A stretch of DNA of 64,000 bases from Hungatella sp. (GTDB taxonomy: Bacteria > Bacillota > Clostridia > Lachnospirales > Lachnospiraceae), in NCBI GenBank assembly GCA_009712635.1, contig WASS01000026.1, positions 93,738 to 157,737 of the forward strand. The letters run 5' to 3'. Under the pieces are notes generated by a model that searched no databases, was not told the origin of the DNA, and saw only the letters and a program-made list of their open reading frames with translations. Shown here in pieces: positions 1-8,620 of the stretch. Position 1 is the stretch's first letter. Every line of letters begins with the position of its first letter. The position numbers and the translations under genes are program-made.

Positions 1-86
1 AATTTATATTTCTTACTTTGACTTAAGTACCGAACTTTTATTTTCCTTTCTTCATATGATAAATAGAAAGGGACAAGGTGATATCT

Positions 87-242
87 ATGGTAAAAAGCGA
101 ATCAACCAAAGACATGAGCAACATTGAACTACTTGGAATACAGGAAAATCTAAAAAATTCCGATCATACAGAAATTGAACGTTTCCGGGAATCCTTTGAT
201 GCAGATGACATGGGATTCTCGGGAAGAAGGGAGGGGATTTAA
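87..242 (+). CDS. Small hypothetical protein (51 aa) upstream of amidase
   Basis: An ATG at 87 follows a GGACAAGG ribosome binding site at 71-78 and opens a 51-codon frame ending in TAA directly against the GTG start of the amidase at 243. The predicted peptide is charged and hydrophilic, with no signal peptide or membrane segment, and has an Asp/Glu-rich C-terminal half. The zero-gap junction suggests translational coupling with the amidase. I recognise no family. It could also be a leader ORF whose main job is to feed ribosomes to the amidase start. Confidence 0.55.
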   Translation: MVKSESTKDMSNIELLGIQENLKNSDHTEIERFRESFDADDMGFSGRREGI

Positions 243-1073
243 GTGGAAATAAACAAACTTCTAACCCCATATAACTACAGCAACGGCGAGTTAAACCGTA
301 TTAAATATATCGTCATTCATTATGTAGGAGCGCTGGGAGGGGCAGAAGCAAACTGCAAATACTATGCCTCCCAGTACGTAGGCGCCAGCGCCCACTACTT
401 TGTAGGCTTTTCCGGAGAAATCTGGCAGTCCGTTGAAGACAAAAACATCGCATGGCATTGCGGAGCCAAGACCTATATTCATCCGGAATGCCGCAACAGC
501 AACAGCATTGGTATCGAGCTGTGTGTCAGAAACAAAGGCAGCCAGTCTGACACAAGCAGAGACTGGTATTTTGAAGACGCAACCGTCGCTTCAGCAAAGA
601 AACTGACTAAGCAGCTAATGGAACAATACGGAATCAGAGAAGATCACGTAATCCGTCATTACGATGTGACCGGTAAAATCTGCCCAAATCCTTATGTATA
701 CAACAACACCATTCACACCTGGGAAGATTTTAAAGATTCTCTTTTATCCGCAGCAGAAGTAAAATCCGGCTGGGTGGAAGATGAAAACGGATGGAGATTT
801 TATTTAGGGAATACAGGAGATTATGTGAAAAATGACTGGTATCAGGATGGAGATACCTGGTACTGGTTTGATGAAGCCGGATATATGGTGAAAGATACCT
901 GGAAAACCGGAAGTGACGGAAAGTGGTATTATTTAGACAGTGCCGGTAAAATGGCAAAAGACCAGTGGATAATCTGGAAAAATGAACTTTACCGCCTGAC
1001 AGCTGACGGCAGTATGTATGAGGGTGAGCTTCACTTAAAGTCAGACCAAAACGGCGCGCTTCAAATCCAATAA
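243..1073 (+). CDS. N-acetylmuramoyl-L-alanine amidase with wall-binding repeats
   Basis: This 276-residue protein has an amidase_2/PGRP domain in residues ~20-150, followed by aromatic-rich wall-binding repeats (~175-265) of the WYYLDSAGKM type. Candidate zinc ligands are His26 in VIHYVG and the His and Cys of RHYDVTGKICPNP. Such enzymes cleave the bond between MurNAc and the L-Ala stem peptide. The start is GTG, preceded by the purine-rich GGGAAGAAGGGAGGGG. I see no clear signal peptide, so it resembles a phage-endolysin or mother-cell-lysis amidase more than a classical exported autolysin. It lies directly after the 51-aa ORF and is the last gene of its transcript. Confidence 0.85.
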   Translation: MEINKLLTPYNYSNGELNRIKYIVIHYVGALGGAEANCKYYASQYVGASAHYFVGFSGEIWQSVEDKNIAWHCGAKTYIHPECRNSNSIGIELCVRNKGSQSDTSRDWYFEDATVASAKKLTKQLMEQYGIREDHVIRHYDVTGKICPNPYVYNNTIHTWEDFKDSLLSAAEVKSGWVEDENGWRFYLGNTGDYVKNDWYQDGDTWYWFDEAGYMVKDTWKTGSDGKWYYLDSAGKMAKDQWIIWKNELYRLTADGSMYEGELHLKSDQNGALQIQ

Positions 1074-1078
1074 GAACC

Positions 1079-1109
1079 TGGCGGGATTCAGTGAAATGAG
1101 ATCCCGCCA
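1079..1109 (+). terminator. Stem-loop after amidase
   Basis: A 9-bp perfect stem (TGGCGGGAT / ATCCCGCCA) with a 13-nt loop begins six bases after the amidase stop. The plus strand lacks a following T-run, so it is a weak intrinsic terminator or an mRNA 3' stabiliser; the second hairpin at 1119-1149 lies just beyond. Confidence 0.5.
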
Positions 1110-1118
1110 AACCAAAAA

Positions 1119-1149
1119 ATCCCATTCAGCGGGTTAGTCTGAATGGGAT
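1119..1149 (-). terminator. rpsT intrinsic terminator
   Basis: An 11-bp stem (ATCCCATTCAG / CTGAATGGGAT) is followed on the minus strand by TTTTTT. It sits 17 bp beyond the rpsT stop codon. Confidence 0.8.
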
Positions 1150-1165
1150 AAATATCGTTTATGAA

Positions 1166-1429
1166 TTAAGCCATTGCGTTAACAGCTTTAGAGATTCTGG
1201 ATACTTTTCTGGAAGCGTTATTCTTATGATATACGCCTTTAGTAGCAGCTTTGTCGATCTCTGTAATAGCACTTACTAATAATGCCTGGGCAGCAGCCTT
1301 GTCACCGGCAGTAATAGCAGATTCCACTTTCTTAATGGATGTTTTCACTTTGGATCTGATCGCTTTGTTTCTAGCAGCCTTAGTTTCGTTAACTAAGATT
1401 CTTTTCTTTGCAGATTTAATGTTAGCCAA
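1166..1429 (-). CDS. rpsT: 30S ribosomal protein S20
   Basis: This 87-residue lysine/alanine-rich protein begins ANIKSAKKR, the hallmark of S20, which binds 16S rRNA early in 30S assembly. The family is usually 85-90 aa. I place the start at a TTG (1429) because GGAGGTG lies 7 nt upstream and the family begins M-A-N-I-K; the ATG 15 bp further out lies upstream of this Shine-Dalgarno sequence. A non-AUG start is well known for rpsT in other bacteria and fits autogenous translational control. It is transcribed alone, divergently from gpr. Confidence 0.95.
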   Translation of the reverse strand: MANIKSAKKRILVNETKAARNKAIRSKVKTSIKKVESAITAGDKAAAQALLVSAITEIDKAATKGVYHKNNASRKVSRISKAVNAMA

Positions 1430-1520
1430 TCTGTACACCTCCAATAAAATGTAATATGATTTATTCTTTGTTTTGCATCAAAGCCTGGACACGGACAGTT
1501 CAATGTAAACATACTTTTAT

Positions 1521-1549
1521 ATTCTAGCTAATTTCAGTACATATGTCAA
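1521..1549 (-). promoter_or_regulatory. rpsT promoter
   Basis: On the minus strand TTGACA (1544-1549), a 17-nt spacer and TAGAAT (1521-1526) form a strong housekeeping sigma promoter. It leaves a leader of about 85 nt before the TTG start. Confidence 0.8.
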
Positions 1550-1607
1550 TACATAATTCCTGCTTTTTTGCAGAAAATACCTTAGAAATGCTGGAAAGGA
1601 GGAAGAA

Positions 1608-2585
1608 ATGGAAAACACATTTGAAGTACGTACAGACCTTGCAGTTGAAGAAAAAGAAAGTTTTCCTGGTGACGGCGGAGAAATATCAGGAGTATCATTA
1701 AGGGAATGGCATCGGGCTGACAGCCGGATTAAAATGACAGAGGTAAAAATTCTTGATGAAAAAGGGTCTAAAGCCATGGGAAAACCCATTGGAACCTATA
1801 TTACCCTGGAGGCAGACCAGCTGTCTTTAAAAGATGAGGATTATCACAGAGAGGTGTCTAAGGAACTCTCAATCCAGATTTCCAAGCTGCTGGAAGGAAA
1901 AGATTATACAAAACCCAATTTTCATGTATTGGTGGCAGGACTTGGTAACTCTTCTGTAACTCCCGATTCTCTGGGACCAAGAGTTCTTAATAATCTCCAG
2001 GTTACCAGACATTTAAAGGTTCAGTATGGAGACGATTTCTGGCGTGGAAAACCCATGCCTGTGATCAGTGGGATTGCACCAGGCGTTATGGCTCAGACCG
2101 GAATGGAAACAGCCGAGATTTTAAAAGGTATTATTAAAGAAACAAAGCCCGATCTCATTATTGCAATTGATGCTCTGGCTGCAAGAAGCGTAAAACGTCT
2201 TGGGACAACCATACAGCTTACCGATACCGGAATCCACCCAGGTTCCGGAGTGGGCAATCACCGTAACAGCTTAACAAAAGAAAGCTTAGGGGTACCGGTC
2301 ATGGCAATTGGCGTACCTACTGTTGTAGGGGCTGCTGCAATTGTTCATGATACAGTGACAACCTTAATCCGGGCACTGTCAGAAAATATGGAAACCAAAG
2401 GAATGGGAGATTTTATGGAAAATCTTAATTCTGATGAACAGTATGATCTGATACGGGAACTTTTAGAGCCAGAATTCGGACCGCTTTATGTAACCCCTCC
2501 AGATATTGACGAAACTGTGAAAGAATTAAGCTTTACCATCTCCGAGGGTATCCACATGACCTTTTTGGGACAGGAAGTTTCGTAG
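1608..2585 (+). CDS. gpr: Spore germination protease GPR
   Basis: GPR (peptidase family A25) is a zymogen made in the forespore that degrades small acid-soluble spore proteins during germination. The 325-residue length and the N-terminal FEVRTDLAVEE segment, the prosequence region, match the family, as do the internal blocks VAGLGNSSVTPDSLGP and GIAPGVMAQTGMET. The start follows GGAAAGGAGGAAGAA. It is followed at 55 bp by spoIIP on the same strand, the same gpr-spoIIP order as in Bacillus. Forespore sigma control is expected from the family; I could not pick a convincing sigma-G box upstream. Confidence 0.95.
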   Translation: MENTFEVRTDLAVEEKESFPGDGGEISGVSLREWHRADSRIKMTEVKILDEKGSKAMGKPIGTYITLEADQLSLKDEDYHREVSKELSIQISKLLEGKDYTKPNFHVLVAGLGNSSVTPDSLGPRVLNNLQVTRHLKVQYGDDFWRGKPMPVISGIAPGVMAQTGMETAEILKGIIKETKPDLIIAIDALAARSVKRLGTTIQLTDTGIHPGSGVGNHRNSLTKESLGVPVMAIGVPTVVGAAAIVHDTVTTLIRALSENMETKGMGDFMENLNSDEQYDLIRELLEPEFGPLYVTPPDIDETVKELSFTISEGIHMTFLGQEVS

Positions 2586-2590
2586 TAAAC

Positions 2591-2640
2591 AGCCACCTTT
2601 CTGCATAGTATATTATAATCAAGAATGCAGGAAGGCGGCT
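2591..2640 (+). promoter_or_regulatory. Hairpin masking the spoIIP ribosome binding site
   Basis: The arms 2591-2606 and 2625-2640 pair over 16 positions (14 Watson-Crick, one G-U, one mismatch) around an 18-nt loop. The right arm contains the spoIIP Shine-Dalgarno sequence and ends one base before its ATG. The loop holds a TATATTATAAT stretch that could include a -10 element. Full read-through mRNA from gpr would therefore hide the spoIIP start, whereas transcripts starting in the loop would not. Confidence 0.6.
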
Positions 2641-4023
2641 ATGAAACAGAGCAGTGAAAGATTGAACCGGATAATTAAAAAATTAATGATTACAGTAAGC
2701 CTGATTCTGGCCGTTTTTTTAAGTCTTAAAGAAGCTTCCCAGGCAGCAGGCAGGCTGGATTTAAAAGATATTAAAAACTGGATTGGAGAAGGCGTTGCAG
2801 AAAGCGCCTCTATAATCTGGCGTTACCAGTATCCTGCTTCCGTATGGGAGCAGGAAGGGGAAGGCGGGAAGAACCTGTATCAGGAAAAATCACTTGGAAG
2901 CCTGTTTTGTGGTTTTTTCTTCAGTCATTCCCCCTTATCCCGTTATACGAATAAAAACGGAACAACAGAAGATTATTACGGGGAAAATGATCCCGCCTAC
3001 AGGAGTTATTTAGAAAGCGGAAAATTTTACGAAGAACACAGCTTTCTTCTATATGATGGTGGAGAAGAGAGCGGGGAAGACGGAAGTGTAAATGCCGGTG
3101 CACCCAAGGTTTCCCAGGAGACACCAGAAAGCCAGGCGGCTGCAGAGCCCCCAAAACAGGAAGTGGCCCAAGAGCCCCAACAGCCCGTACCTGCCAGTGG
3201 GGAAAAGAATACTGCAATGACCTGTGCATCAAGCAGTATCTGGCCCATAGTAGGAACCACCTATCGCAAGGAGCAGCTGGCAGACTATGATTATATGATG
3301 AAGCATTTTTACAGTGTTCATACCTCAACCACGGCTGGGCGGGATTTAATGAAAGCCGATCAGTTTCTTTCAGAGAAATTTACTCTGGAAGGAGGAAATG
3401 ATAAACCCCAGATTTTAATCTACCACACCCATTCACAGGAAGAATATTCTGACTTTGCATCTGGTAATAAGGAAGCGACCGTTGTTGGAATCGGAAATTA
3501 TTTAACCCAGCTGTTAACAGCAAAGGGCTACAATGTCATTCACGATACCTCTGTCTACGACTTGCAAAATGGAAAGCTGGACAGAAACAAAGCATATACA
3601 TACGCCCTCGACGGCATTACCAGAATTCTTCAGGATAATCCGTCTATCGAGGTGATCCTGGATGTGCACCGGGATGGAGTAAACAGTGATCTGCATATGG
3701 TTAATAAGGTCAATGGGAAAATGACAGCTCCTGTCATGTTCTTTAACGGAGTCAGCCAGACCCCGGAAGGTCCTATTGAATATCTTCCCAACCCATACAG
3801 AGAGAAGAATCTTGCTTTCAGCTTTCAAATGCAGCTGGACAGCGCAGCCTATTTCCCCGGGCTCACCCGCAAGATTTACATAAAAGGGCTGCGTTATAAC
3901 CAGCATTTAAGAGCCAGATCCGCTTTGATTGAAGTCGGCGCCCAGACCAATTCCTACCAGGAAGCATTAAATGCCATGGAACCCCTTTCAGAGGTTTTGG
4001 ATATGGTCTTAAAAGGAAATTAA
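2641..4023 (+). CDS. spoIIP: Stage II sporulation protein P
   Basis: SpoIIP is a membrane-anchored peptidoglycan amidase/endopeptidase that works with SpoIID and SpoIIM to drive septal thinning and engulfment. The 460-residue protein has an N-terminal membrane anchor (~11-34), a long low-complexity Glu/Pro/Gln linker (~145-185) and a C-terminal catalytic domain with ILIYHTHSQEEY and ILDVHRDG, which supply His/Glu zinc ligands. The ATG follows CAGGAAGGCGGCT. The linker is longer than in Bacillus, otherwise the protein is typical. Confidence 0.93.
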   Translation: MKQSSERLNRIIKKLMITVSLILAVFLSLKEASQAAGRLDLKDIKNWIGEGVAESASIIWRYQYPASVWEQEGEGGKNLYQEKSLGSLFCGFFFSHSPLSRYTNKNGTTEDYYGENDPAYRSYLESGKFYEEHSFLLYDGGEESGEDGSVNAGAPKVSQETPESQAAAEPPKQEVAQEPQQPVPASGEKNTAMTCASSSIWPIVGTTYRKEQLADYDYMMKHFYSVHTSTTAGRDLMKADQFLSEKFTLEGGNDKPQILIYHTHSQEEYSDFASGNKEATVVGIGNYLTQLLTAKGYNVIHDTSVYDLQNGKLDRNKAYTYALDGITRILQDNPSIEVILDVHRDGVNSDLHMVNKVNGKMTAPVMFFNGVSQTPEGPIEYLPNPYREKNLAFSFQMQLDSAAYFPGLTRKIYIKGLRYNQHLRARSALIEVGAQTNSYQEALNAMEPLSEVLDMVLKGN

Positions 4024-4045
4024 CAAACAACATAGTAGCAAATAA

Positions 4046-4086
4046 AAAAGCTGGAAGCCTGTTCTGTTATAGGCTTATCCAGCTTT
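4046..4086. terminator. Stem-loop between spoIIP and small toxin ORF
   Basis: The arms AAAGCTGGA-AGCCT and AGGCT-TA-TCCAGCTTT form a long stem. The T-run is poor on the plus strand (TTTGCG) but strong on the minus strand (CTTTTTTATTT). It can end spoIIP mRNA weakly and would efficiently end a minus-strand RNA coming from the toxin locus. Confidence 0.65.
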
Positions 4087-4228
4087 GCGTCTTCTCTGAA
4101 AATGCTATCTGCAGAGGAGAAAATCAATTGCATGTTAAATTGGGATATGTTACCATAAGAACATGAAACAATCGTGTCACTGCAGGGGCGTTGGCCTTCC
4201 ATCATTACATAGATGGGAGGTGATGTGA

Positions 4229-4312
4229 ATGAAATATGACTTTAAAGACCTTATGGCTTTTGGTACATTCATTTTAGCATTGCTTACCTTTATTTTTATT
4301 AATTGTAAGTAA
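4229..4312 (+). CDS. Putative holin-like type I toxin (27 aa)
   Basis: A 27-codon ORF begins with ATG at 4229 behind a strong GGGAGGTGA at 4215-4223. The peptide has a short charged N-terminus, one hydrophobic helix (LMAFGTFILALLTFIFI) and a basic end. The -AFGxF(I/V)-L-LL- pattern is that of the small holin-like toxins of Firmicutes (TxpA/BsrG-related, Hol_Tox), which insert in the membrane and are normally repressed by an antisense RNA. The gene is alone between spoIIP and lepA, has its own terminator, and the minus-strand terminator at 4046 would suit an antisense antitoxin. I could not identify the antitoxin promoter with confidence. Confidence 0.6.
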   Translation: MKYDFKDLMAFGTFILALLTFIFINCK

Positions 4313-4406
4313 TATTTTCTATAAAATCCTGGAAACAGGAAATAGAAAACCCACCCTTGTATACTTTGGACGGTAGCAAGGATGGATTTCTATCATTGTC
4401 ATTGGC

Positions 4407-4437
4407 CAACCCCTTGTAATGGGGCGGTTGTTTCTTT
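4407..4437 (+). terminator. Terminator of the small toxin transcript
   Basis: CAACCCC (4407-4413) pairs with GGGG-C-GGTTG (4421-4430), followed by TTTCTTT. An imperfect hairpin (CCACCCTTG / CAAGGATGG, 4351-4385) lies just upstream. The rest of 4313-4594 contains no gene I can support; it leads into lepA. Confidence 0.6.
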
Positions 4438-4594
4438 ACTATTATTCTAATACATAATTCCTGTATTTGCAAGCGAAAATAGTAACAGGAAATGTATATG
4501 ATTCAGGGAAATCAACGCTTTCCCGGTGGACAACCGTTAATTTTAATGGTATATTTGAAGACACCAGAAACATCAGAAAAGAGGATTATATTTT

Positions 4595-6409
4595 ATGGCA
4601 GCTGCCCAGCAGAATAGAATACGTAATTTTTGCATTATTGCTCATATTGATCATGGAAAATCAACTCTCGCAGACAGAATTATCGAGAAAACAGGACTGC
4701 TGACCAGCAGAGAGATGCAGGCTCAGATTCTTGATAATATGGATCTGGAACGGGAGCGTGGTATAACCATAAAGGCCCAGGCAGTTCGTACTGTTTATAA
4801 GGCAAATGACGGACAGGAATACGTTTTTAACATGATTGACACACCGGGTCATGTTGACTTTAATTATGAGGTTTCAAGAAGCCTGGCAGCCTGTGACGGC
4901 GCTGTATTAGTAGTAGATGCCTCCCAGGGAATTGAAGCCCAGACTCTTGCAAACGTTTATATGGCACTGGATCACGACCTGGATGTATTTCCAGTATTAA
5001 ATAAAATCGACCTTCCCAGTGCAGAGCCGGAGCGGGTGGTTGAAGAGATTGAAGATGTGATCGGCATCGAAGCTCATGATGCACCCAGAATCTCCGCCAA
5101 GACAGGTCTCAATGTAGAAGCGGTACTGGAAGCGATTGTTGAGAAGATACCAGCCCCTGCAGGTGATCCGGAAGCACCCCTTCAGGCTCTGATCTTCGAT
5201 TCCCTTTATGATTCGTACAAAGGAGTCATCGTATTCTTCCGTGTAAAAGAAGGTACGGTAAAAAGAGGAGATAAAGTGCGAATGATGGCCACCGGTGCAG
5301 TGGAAGAGGTAGTGGAAGTCGGATATTTCGGCGCTGGCCAGTTTTTACCATGTGAAGAATTATCTGCAGGAATGGTTGGATATTTAACTGCCAGTATTAA
5401 AAATGTAAAGGATACGGCAGTGGGAGATACCATTACCCATGCTGACAGACCATGCAAGCAGGCTCTTCCTGGTTATAAAAAAGTAACATCCATGGTGTAT
5501 TGTGGTCTGTATCCTTCCGACGGAGCCCGTTACAATGATCTTCGTGATGCACTTGAGAAGCTTCAGCTTAACGACGCTTCCCTATTCTTTGAACCTGAGA
5601 CGTCACTTGCCCTTGGCTTTGGTTTCCGCTGTGGATTCTTAGGACTTCTTCATCTGGAGGTAATCCAGGAACGTCTGGAACGGGAATATAATTTAGATCT
5701 TGTAACGACTGCACCTGGCGTAGTCTATCATGTTTTCAAAAAGAATGGGGAGAAGCTGGAACTGACCAACCCCTCCAATCTTCCTGATCCTACCGAGATT
5801 GAATATATGGAGGAGCCCATTGTCAGCGCAGAAATTATGGTAACTACGGAATTTGTAGGAGCCATTATGAAGCTTTGTCAGGAACGCCGTGGTGTTTATC
5901 TTGGAATGGAATATATGGAAGCTACCAGAGCTTTGCTAAAATATGAACTTCCGTTAAATGAAATCATCTACGATTTCTTTGATGCACTGAAATCCCGTTC
6001 CAGAGGCTATGCTTCCTTCGATTACGAGCTGAAAGGTTATGAAAAATCGGAACTGGTAAAGCTGGACATATTAGTCAACAAAGAAGAAGTGGATGCACTT
6101 TCCTTTATTGTACATGCAGAATCCGCCTATGAGCGCGGCAGAAGAATGTGTGAAAAGCTGAAAGATGAGATTCCCAGACAGCTTTTTGAAATTCCCATTC
6201 AGGCAGCTATCGGCGGCAAGATCATTGCCCGCGAGACAGTAAAAGCCATGAGAAAAGATGTACTTGCCAAATGCTACGGCGGTGATATTTCACGTAAGAA
6301 GAAACTTCTTGAAAAGCAGAAAGAAGGTAAAAAACGTATGCGCCAGGTCGGTAACGTTGAAATACCGCAGAAGGCATTTATGAGCGTACTGAAATTAGAT
6401 GATGAATAA
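4595..6409 (+). CDS. lepA: Elongation factor 4 (LepA)
   Basis: LepA is a ribosome-bound translational GTPase (back-translocase/initiation quality factor). The 604 aa have the G domain at ~8-190 with AHIDHGKST (G1), the RGITI switch I segment, DTPGH (G3) and NKIDLPSAE (G4), then EF-G-like domains II, III and V, and the LepA-specific C-terminal domain rich in Lys/Arg ([21 protein letters not shown]). Length and order are standard. AGAGGA precedes the ATG. It overlaps hemW by 11 bp, an arrangement widely conserved in Firmicutes. Confidence 0.97.
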   Translation: MAAAQQNRIRNFCIIAHIDHGKSTLADRIIEKTGLLTSREMQAQILDNMDLERERGITIKAQAVRTVYKANDGQEYVFNMIDTPGHVDFNYEVSRSLAACDGAVLVVDASQGIEAQTLANVYMALDHDLDVFPVLNKIDLPSAEPERVVEEIEDVIGIEAHDAPRISAKTGLNVEAVLEAIVEKIPAPAGDPEAPLQALIFDSLYDSYKGVIVFFRVKEGTVKRGDKVRMMATGAVEEVVEVGYFGAGQFLPCEELSAGMVGYLTASIKNVKDTAVGDTITHADRPCKQALPGYKKVTSMVYCGLYPSDGARYNDLRDALEKLQLNDASLFFEPETSLALGFGFRCGFLGLLHLEVIQERLEREYNLDLVTTAPGVVYHVFKKNGEKLELTNPSNLPDPTEIEYMEEPIVSAEIMVTTEFVGAIMKLCQERRGVYLGMEYMEATRALLKYELPLNEIIYDFFDALKSRSRGYASFDYELKGYEKSELVKLDILVNKEEVDALSFIVHAESAYERGRRMCEKLKDEIPRQLFEIPIQAAIGGKIIARETVKAMRKDVLAKCYGGDISRKKKLLEKQKEGKKRMRQVGNVEIPQKAFMSVLKLDDE

Positions 6410-7613
6410 AAAAAATATGGAACTTTACGTGCACATCCCGTTTTGTGCACGTAAATGCGCTTACTGTGATTTCTTATCATTTCCCGGAAATAAACGGATG
6501 CAGCAGGAATATACAGAACAGCTGCTGGAAGAGATAAAATACCAGAGTGCATATACCAGAGAATATCAGGTCATCAGTATTTTTATCGGGGGAGGGACTC
6601 CTTCTATTCTGGAAACAAATCAGATGACTGCCATTCTAAACGCATTAAACAATCAGTTTGACATTCATCCAGAGGCGGAGATTACCATGGAAGCCAATCC
6701 GGGTACCGTTACCTCAGAGGCACTCATTCAGTACAAACGTGCCGGAGTAAACAGGATCAGTATGGGACTTCAGTCAGCTGACGATAAAGAACTTGGCTAT
6801 CTTGGCAGAATACACACTTACGATGAGTTTTTAAAAAGCTATCAGAGAGTGCGCATGGCGGGATTTGATAACGTAAATGTGGACTTAATCTCGGCTATTC
6901 CCGGTCAGACAGTGGAATCATGGAAGAATACATTAAAAAAGGTTACCATGTTAAAGCCTGAACATATTTCGGCATACAGCCTCATCGTTGAGGAGGGAAC
7001 CCCGTTCTATGACCGTTATGGAGATCATGTGGAGATGGATAATGATTCTATGACAAGAGAGGAACGAAGGCGTCTGATGTCTCTTCCCGAACTCCCTGAC
7101 GAAGACATGGAGAGAGAGATGTATTATCTGACCAGAGAGTTCTTAAAAGAACAGGGATATGAACGTTATGAGATTTCCAACTATTCCAGAAAAGGATATG
7201 AATGCAGACATAACATCGGCTACTGGACAGGAGTGGAATATTTAGGTCTGGGACTTGGATCTTCTTCCTATATGGAAGGCTGCCGTTATCACAACACAGC
7301 CAGTTATCAGGATTATATCAATGGCAGTTTTGAAAGAAAAGAAGAGTTTGACAAACTTTTTAGACAGGAGTTTGAACACCTCTCCATAGAAGAAAAGATG
7401 GAGGAGTATATGTTTTTAGGTCTCCGCCTGATAGAAGGAGTATCTGCTCATGGGTTCGTCAGCAGTTTTGGCCAGAATATCCGCCATGTTTATGGACCAA
7501 TTCTTGATAAACTGGAGCAGGAAGGTCTGATGGAATTAAAGGAAGGATTTTACCGGCTGACAGAACGGGGAATTGATATCAGCAATTACGTTATGAGCCA
7601 GTTTTTACTGTAA
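6399..7613 (+). CDS. hemW: Radical SAM protein HemW (HemN-like heme chaperone)
   Basis: HemW is a heme-binding radical SAM protein, often mis-annotated as oxygen-independent coproporphyrinogen III oxidase. The 404 aa show the cluster motif CARKCAYC with the Phe following (~17-25), the glycine-rich SAM site GGGTPS, and the C-terminal HemN domain ([10 protein letters not shown]). It lacks the fourth cysteine that marks true HemN. Two tandem ATGs (6399, 6402) fall inside lepA, so translation is probably coupled. Confidence 0.92.
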   Translation: MMNKKNMELYVHIPFCARKCAYCDFLSFPGNKRMQQEYTEQLLEEIKYQSAYTREYQVISIFIGGGTPSILETNQMTAILNALNNQFDIHPEAEITMEANPGTVTSEALIQYKRAGVNRISMGLQSADDKELGYLGRIHTYDEFLKSYQRVRMAGFDNVNVDLISAIPGQTVESWKNTLKKVTMLKPEHISAYSLIVEEGTPFYDRYGDHVEMDNDSMTREERRRLMSLPELPDEDMEREMYYLTREFLKEQGYERYEISNYSRKGYECRHNIGYWTGVEYLGLGLGSSSYMEGCRYHNTASYQDYINGSFERKEEFDKLFRQEFEHLSIEEKMEEYMFLGLRLIEGVSAHGFVSSFGQNIRHVYGPILDKLEQEGLMELKEGFYRLTERGIDISNYVMSQFLL

Positions 7614-7616
7614 CAT

Positions 7617-7662
7617 AAGGGGTATGCAAAGAGAGAACAATTACTTTCTTTGCATACCTCTT
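7617..7662. terminator. Bidirectional terminator hemW / 3D protein
   Basis: A long stem AAGGGGTATGCAAAGA / TCTTTGCATACCTCTT lies between the convergent hemW and the minus-strand 3D-domain gene, followed by a T-rich stretch on the plus strand. Confidence 0.75.
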
Positions 7663-7681
7663 ATTCTATGATAAAGCTTCA

Positions 7682-8392
7682 TCACTGAACCAGAAAAACT
7701 TCCATACTCCTGGTGCCATAAGCCCGGGTCTCTCCATGGGTATTAAAAAATATATCAATATGATTCCCTTTTACCCCACTGCCGCAGTCCTCAGCCGTAT
7801 AAATCACTCCGCCGATCATAAGGCGGCTTCCATAAGGAATCACTCTTGGATCAACGGAAATGGTATGACCTGCAGTGGCCACCGTACCCGTACTGGTTCT
7901 TCCTCCCCATCTGCCTGAGCAGCCTCTGCATGGGCAGTAAGCTGTGGTCCTGAACATTCCAAGAGAACGGAGCCCGTTTGAAGAAGCAAAGGAACCAACA
8001 CCATATACTCTGGAGCCGGAAAGCTTCTGTCCGCCTGCATAGGCTTCCACAAGATAGGAGCCGTCTCCATAACTGCTCCAGGGAGCGGATACTTCAAAAC
8101 CGTAATTCCCAGTGCCGGTGCCCTGATCAGCCAGATCCTCCCTGTATTTCGTGGCAGAAGCAGTCAGTTCTCCCACAACACTTCCGGTTGCCTGATTGGT
8201 AATGATGACCTTTACCTCCTGAGAGGAAGAGGGATCTGAGCTGTTCCAGGCCCATCCCCGGATGCTGGTTTCATCTGCACCGTCAATAATCCCCGGAGTC
8301 TGCCCTGCAAGGACATAAACGGGAGATATGGTATAAAATGCTATCATTAGTAATGTTCCGAGGAACCAATGTAATTTCTTTGTTTTATTCAT
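7682..8392 (-). CDS. Secreted 3D-domain protein with Ig-like N-domain
   Basis: The 236-residue precursor has a signal peptide (~1-29, ending VLAG), a beta-rich Ig/Fn-like region (~33-140) and a C-terminal 3D domain (~145-236). The three conserved aspartates are visible in SVDP, AEDCGS and HIDIFF. 3D domains share the double-psi barrel of RlpA/MltA-type lytic transglycosylases, so a role in peptidoglycan remodelling is likely. It has a CxxC-rich AYCPCRGC segment. A second 3D-domain gene lies just upstream on the same strand but is separately terminated. Confidence 0.8.
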   Translation of the reverse strand: MNKTKKLHWFLGTLLMIAFYTISPVYVLAGQTPGIIDGADETSIRGWAWNSSDPSSSQEVKVIITNQATGSVVGELTASATKYREDLADQGTGTGNYGFEVSAPWSSYGDGSYLVEAYAGGQKLSGSRVYGVGSFASSNGLRSLGMFRTTAYCPCRGCSGRWGGRTSTGTVATAGHTISVDPRVIPYGSRLMIGGVIYTAEDCGSGVKGNHIDIFFNTHGETRAYGTRSMEVFLVQ

Positions 8393-8490
8393 GTAATAAT
8401 TACTTCCTTTCTTTTTTACAAAAAGTACATATAAAGTAATATAATATAAATATATGTAACAGATTTGTAATAAATGAGGTACAAGTAATT

Positions 8491-8518
8491 ATTTTACACT
8501 TTTTTCCATATTTGTCAA
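8491..8518 (-). promoter_or_regulatory. Promoter of the 236-aa 3D protein
   Basis: Minus strand: TTGACA (8513-8518), 16-nt spacer, TAAAAT (8491-8496). The leader is about 90 nt. An 11-bp inverted repeat (AATAATTACTT at 8395-8405 and its complement at 8483-8493) links the start-codon region to the -10. Confidence 0.65.
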
Positions 8519-8558
8519 GTTTTTATAGCATTCTGAACCCGGCAGCGGATTTTCTGCA

Positions 8559-8599
8559 TAAAAAAAGCTGCCGGAAAGGGAGAATCCCGCTTTCCGGCA
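8559..8599 (-). terminator. Terminator of the 188-aa 3D protein
   Basis: TGCCGGAAAG / CTTTCCGGCA stem (8569-8578, 8590-8599) followed on the minus strand by a run of T. Confidence 0.85.
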
Positions 8600-8620
8600 A
8601 CCTATATGGACAATAATTTA

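Noticed and set aside
4020..4205. 61-codon frame on the minus strand over the toxin 5' region
   Set aside because: No SD and no recognisable sequence; it overlaps the terminator hairpin. An antisense RNA is more plausible than a protein.
4467..4703. 78-codon plus-strand frame overlapping lepA start
   Set aside because: Out of frame with lepA, no SD, and the lepA start is clear.
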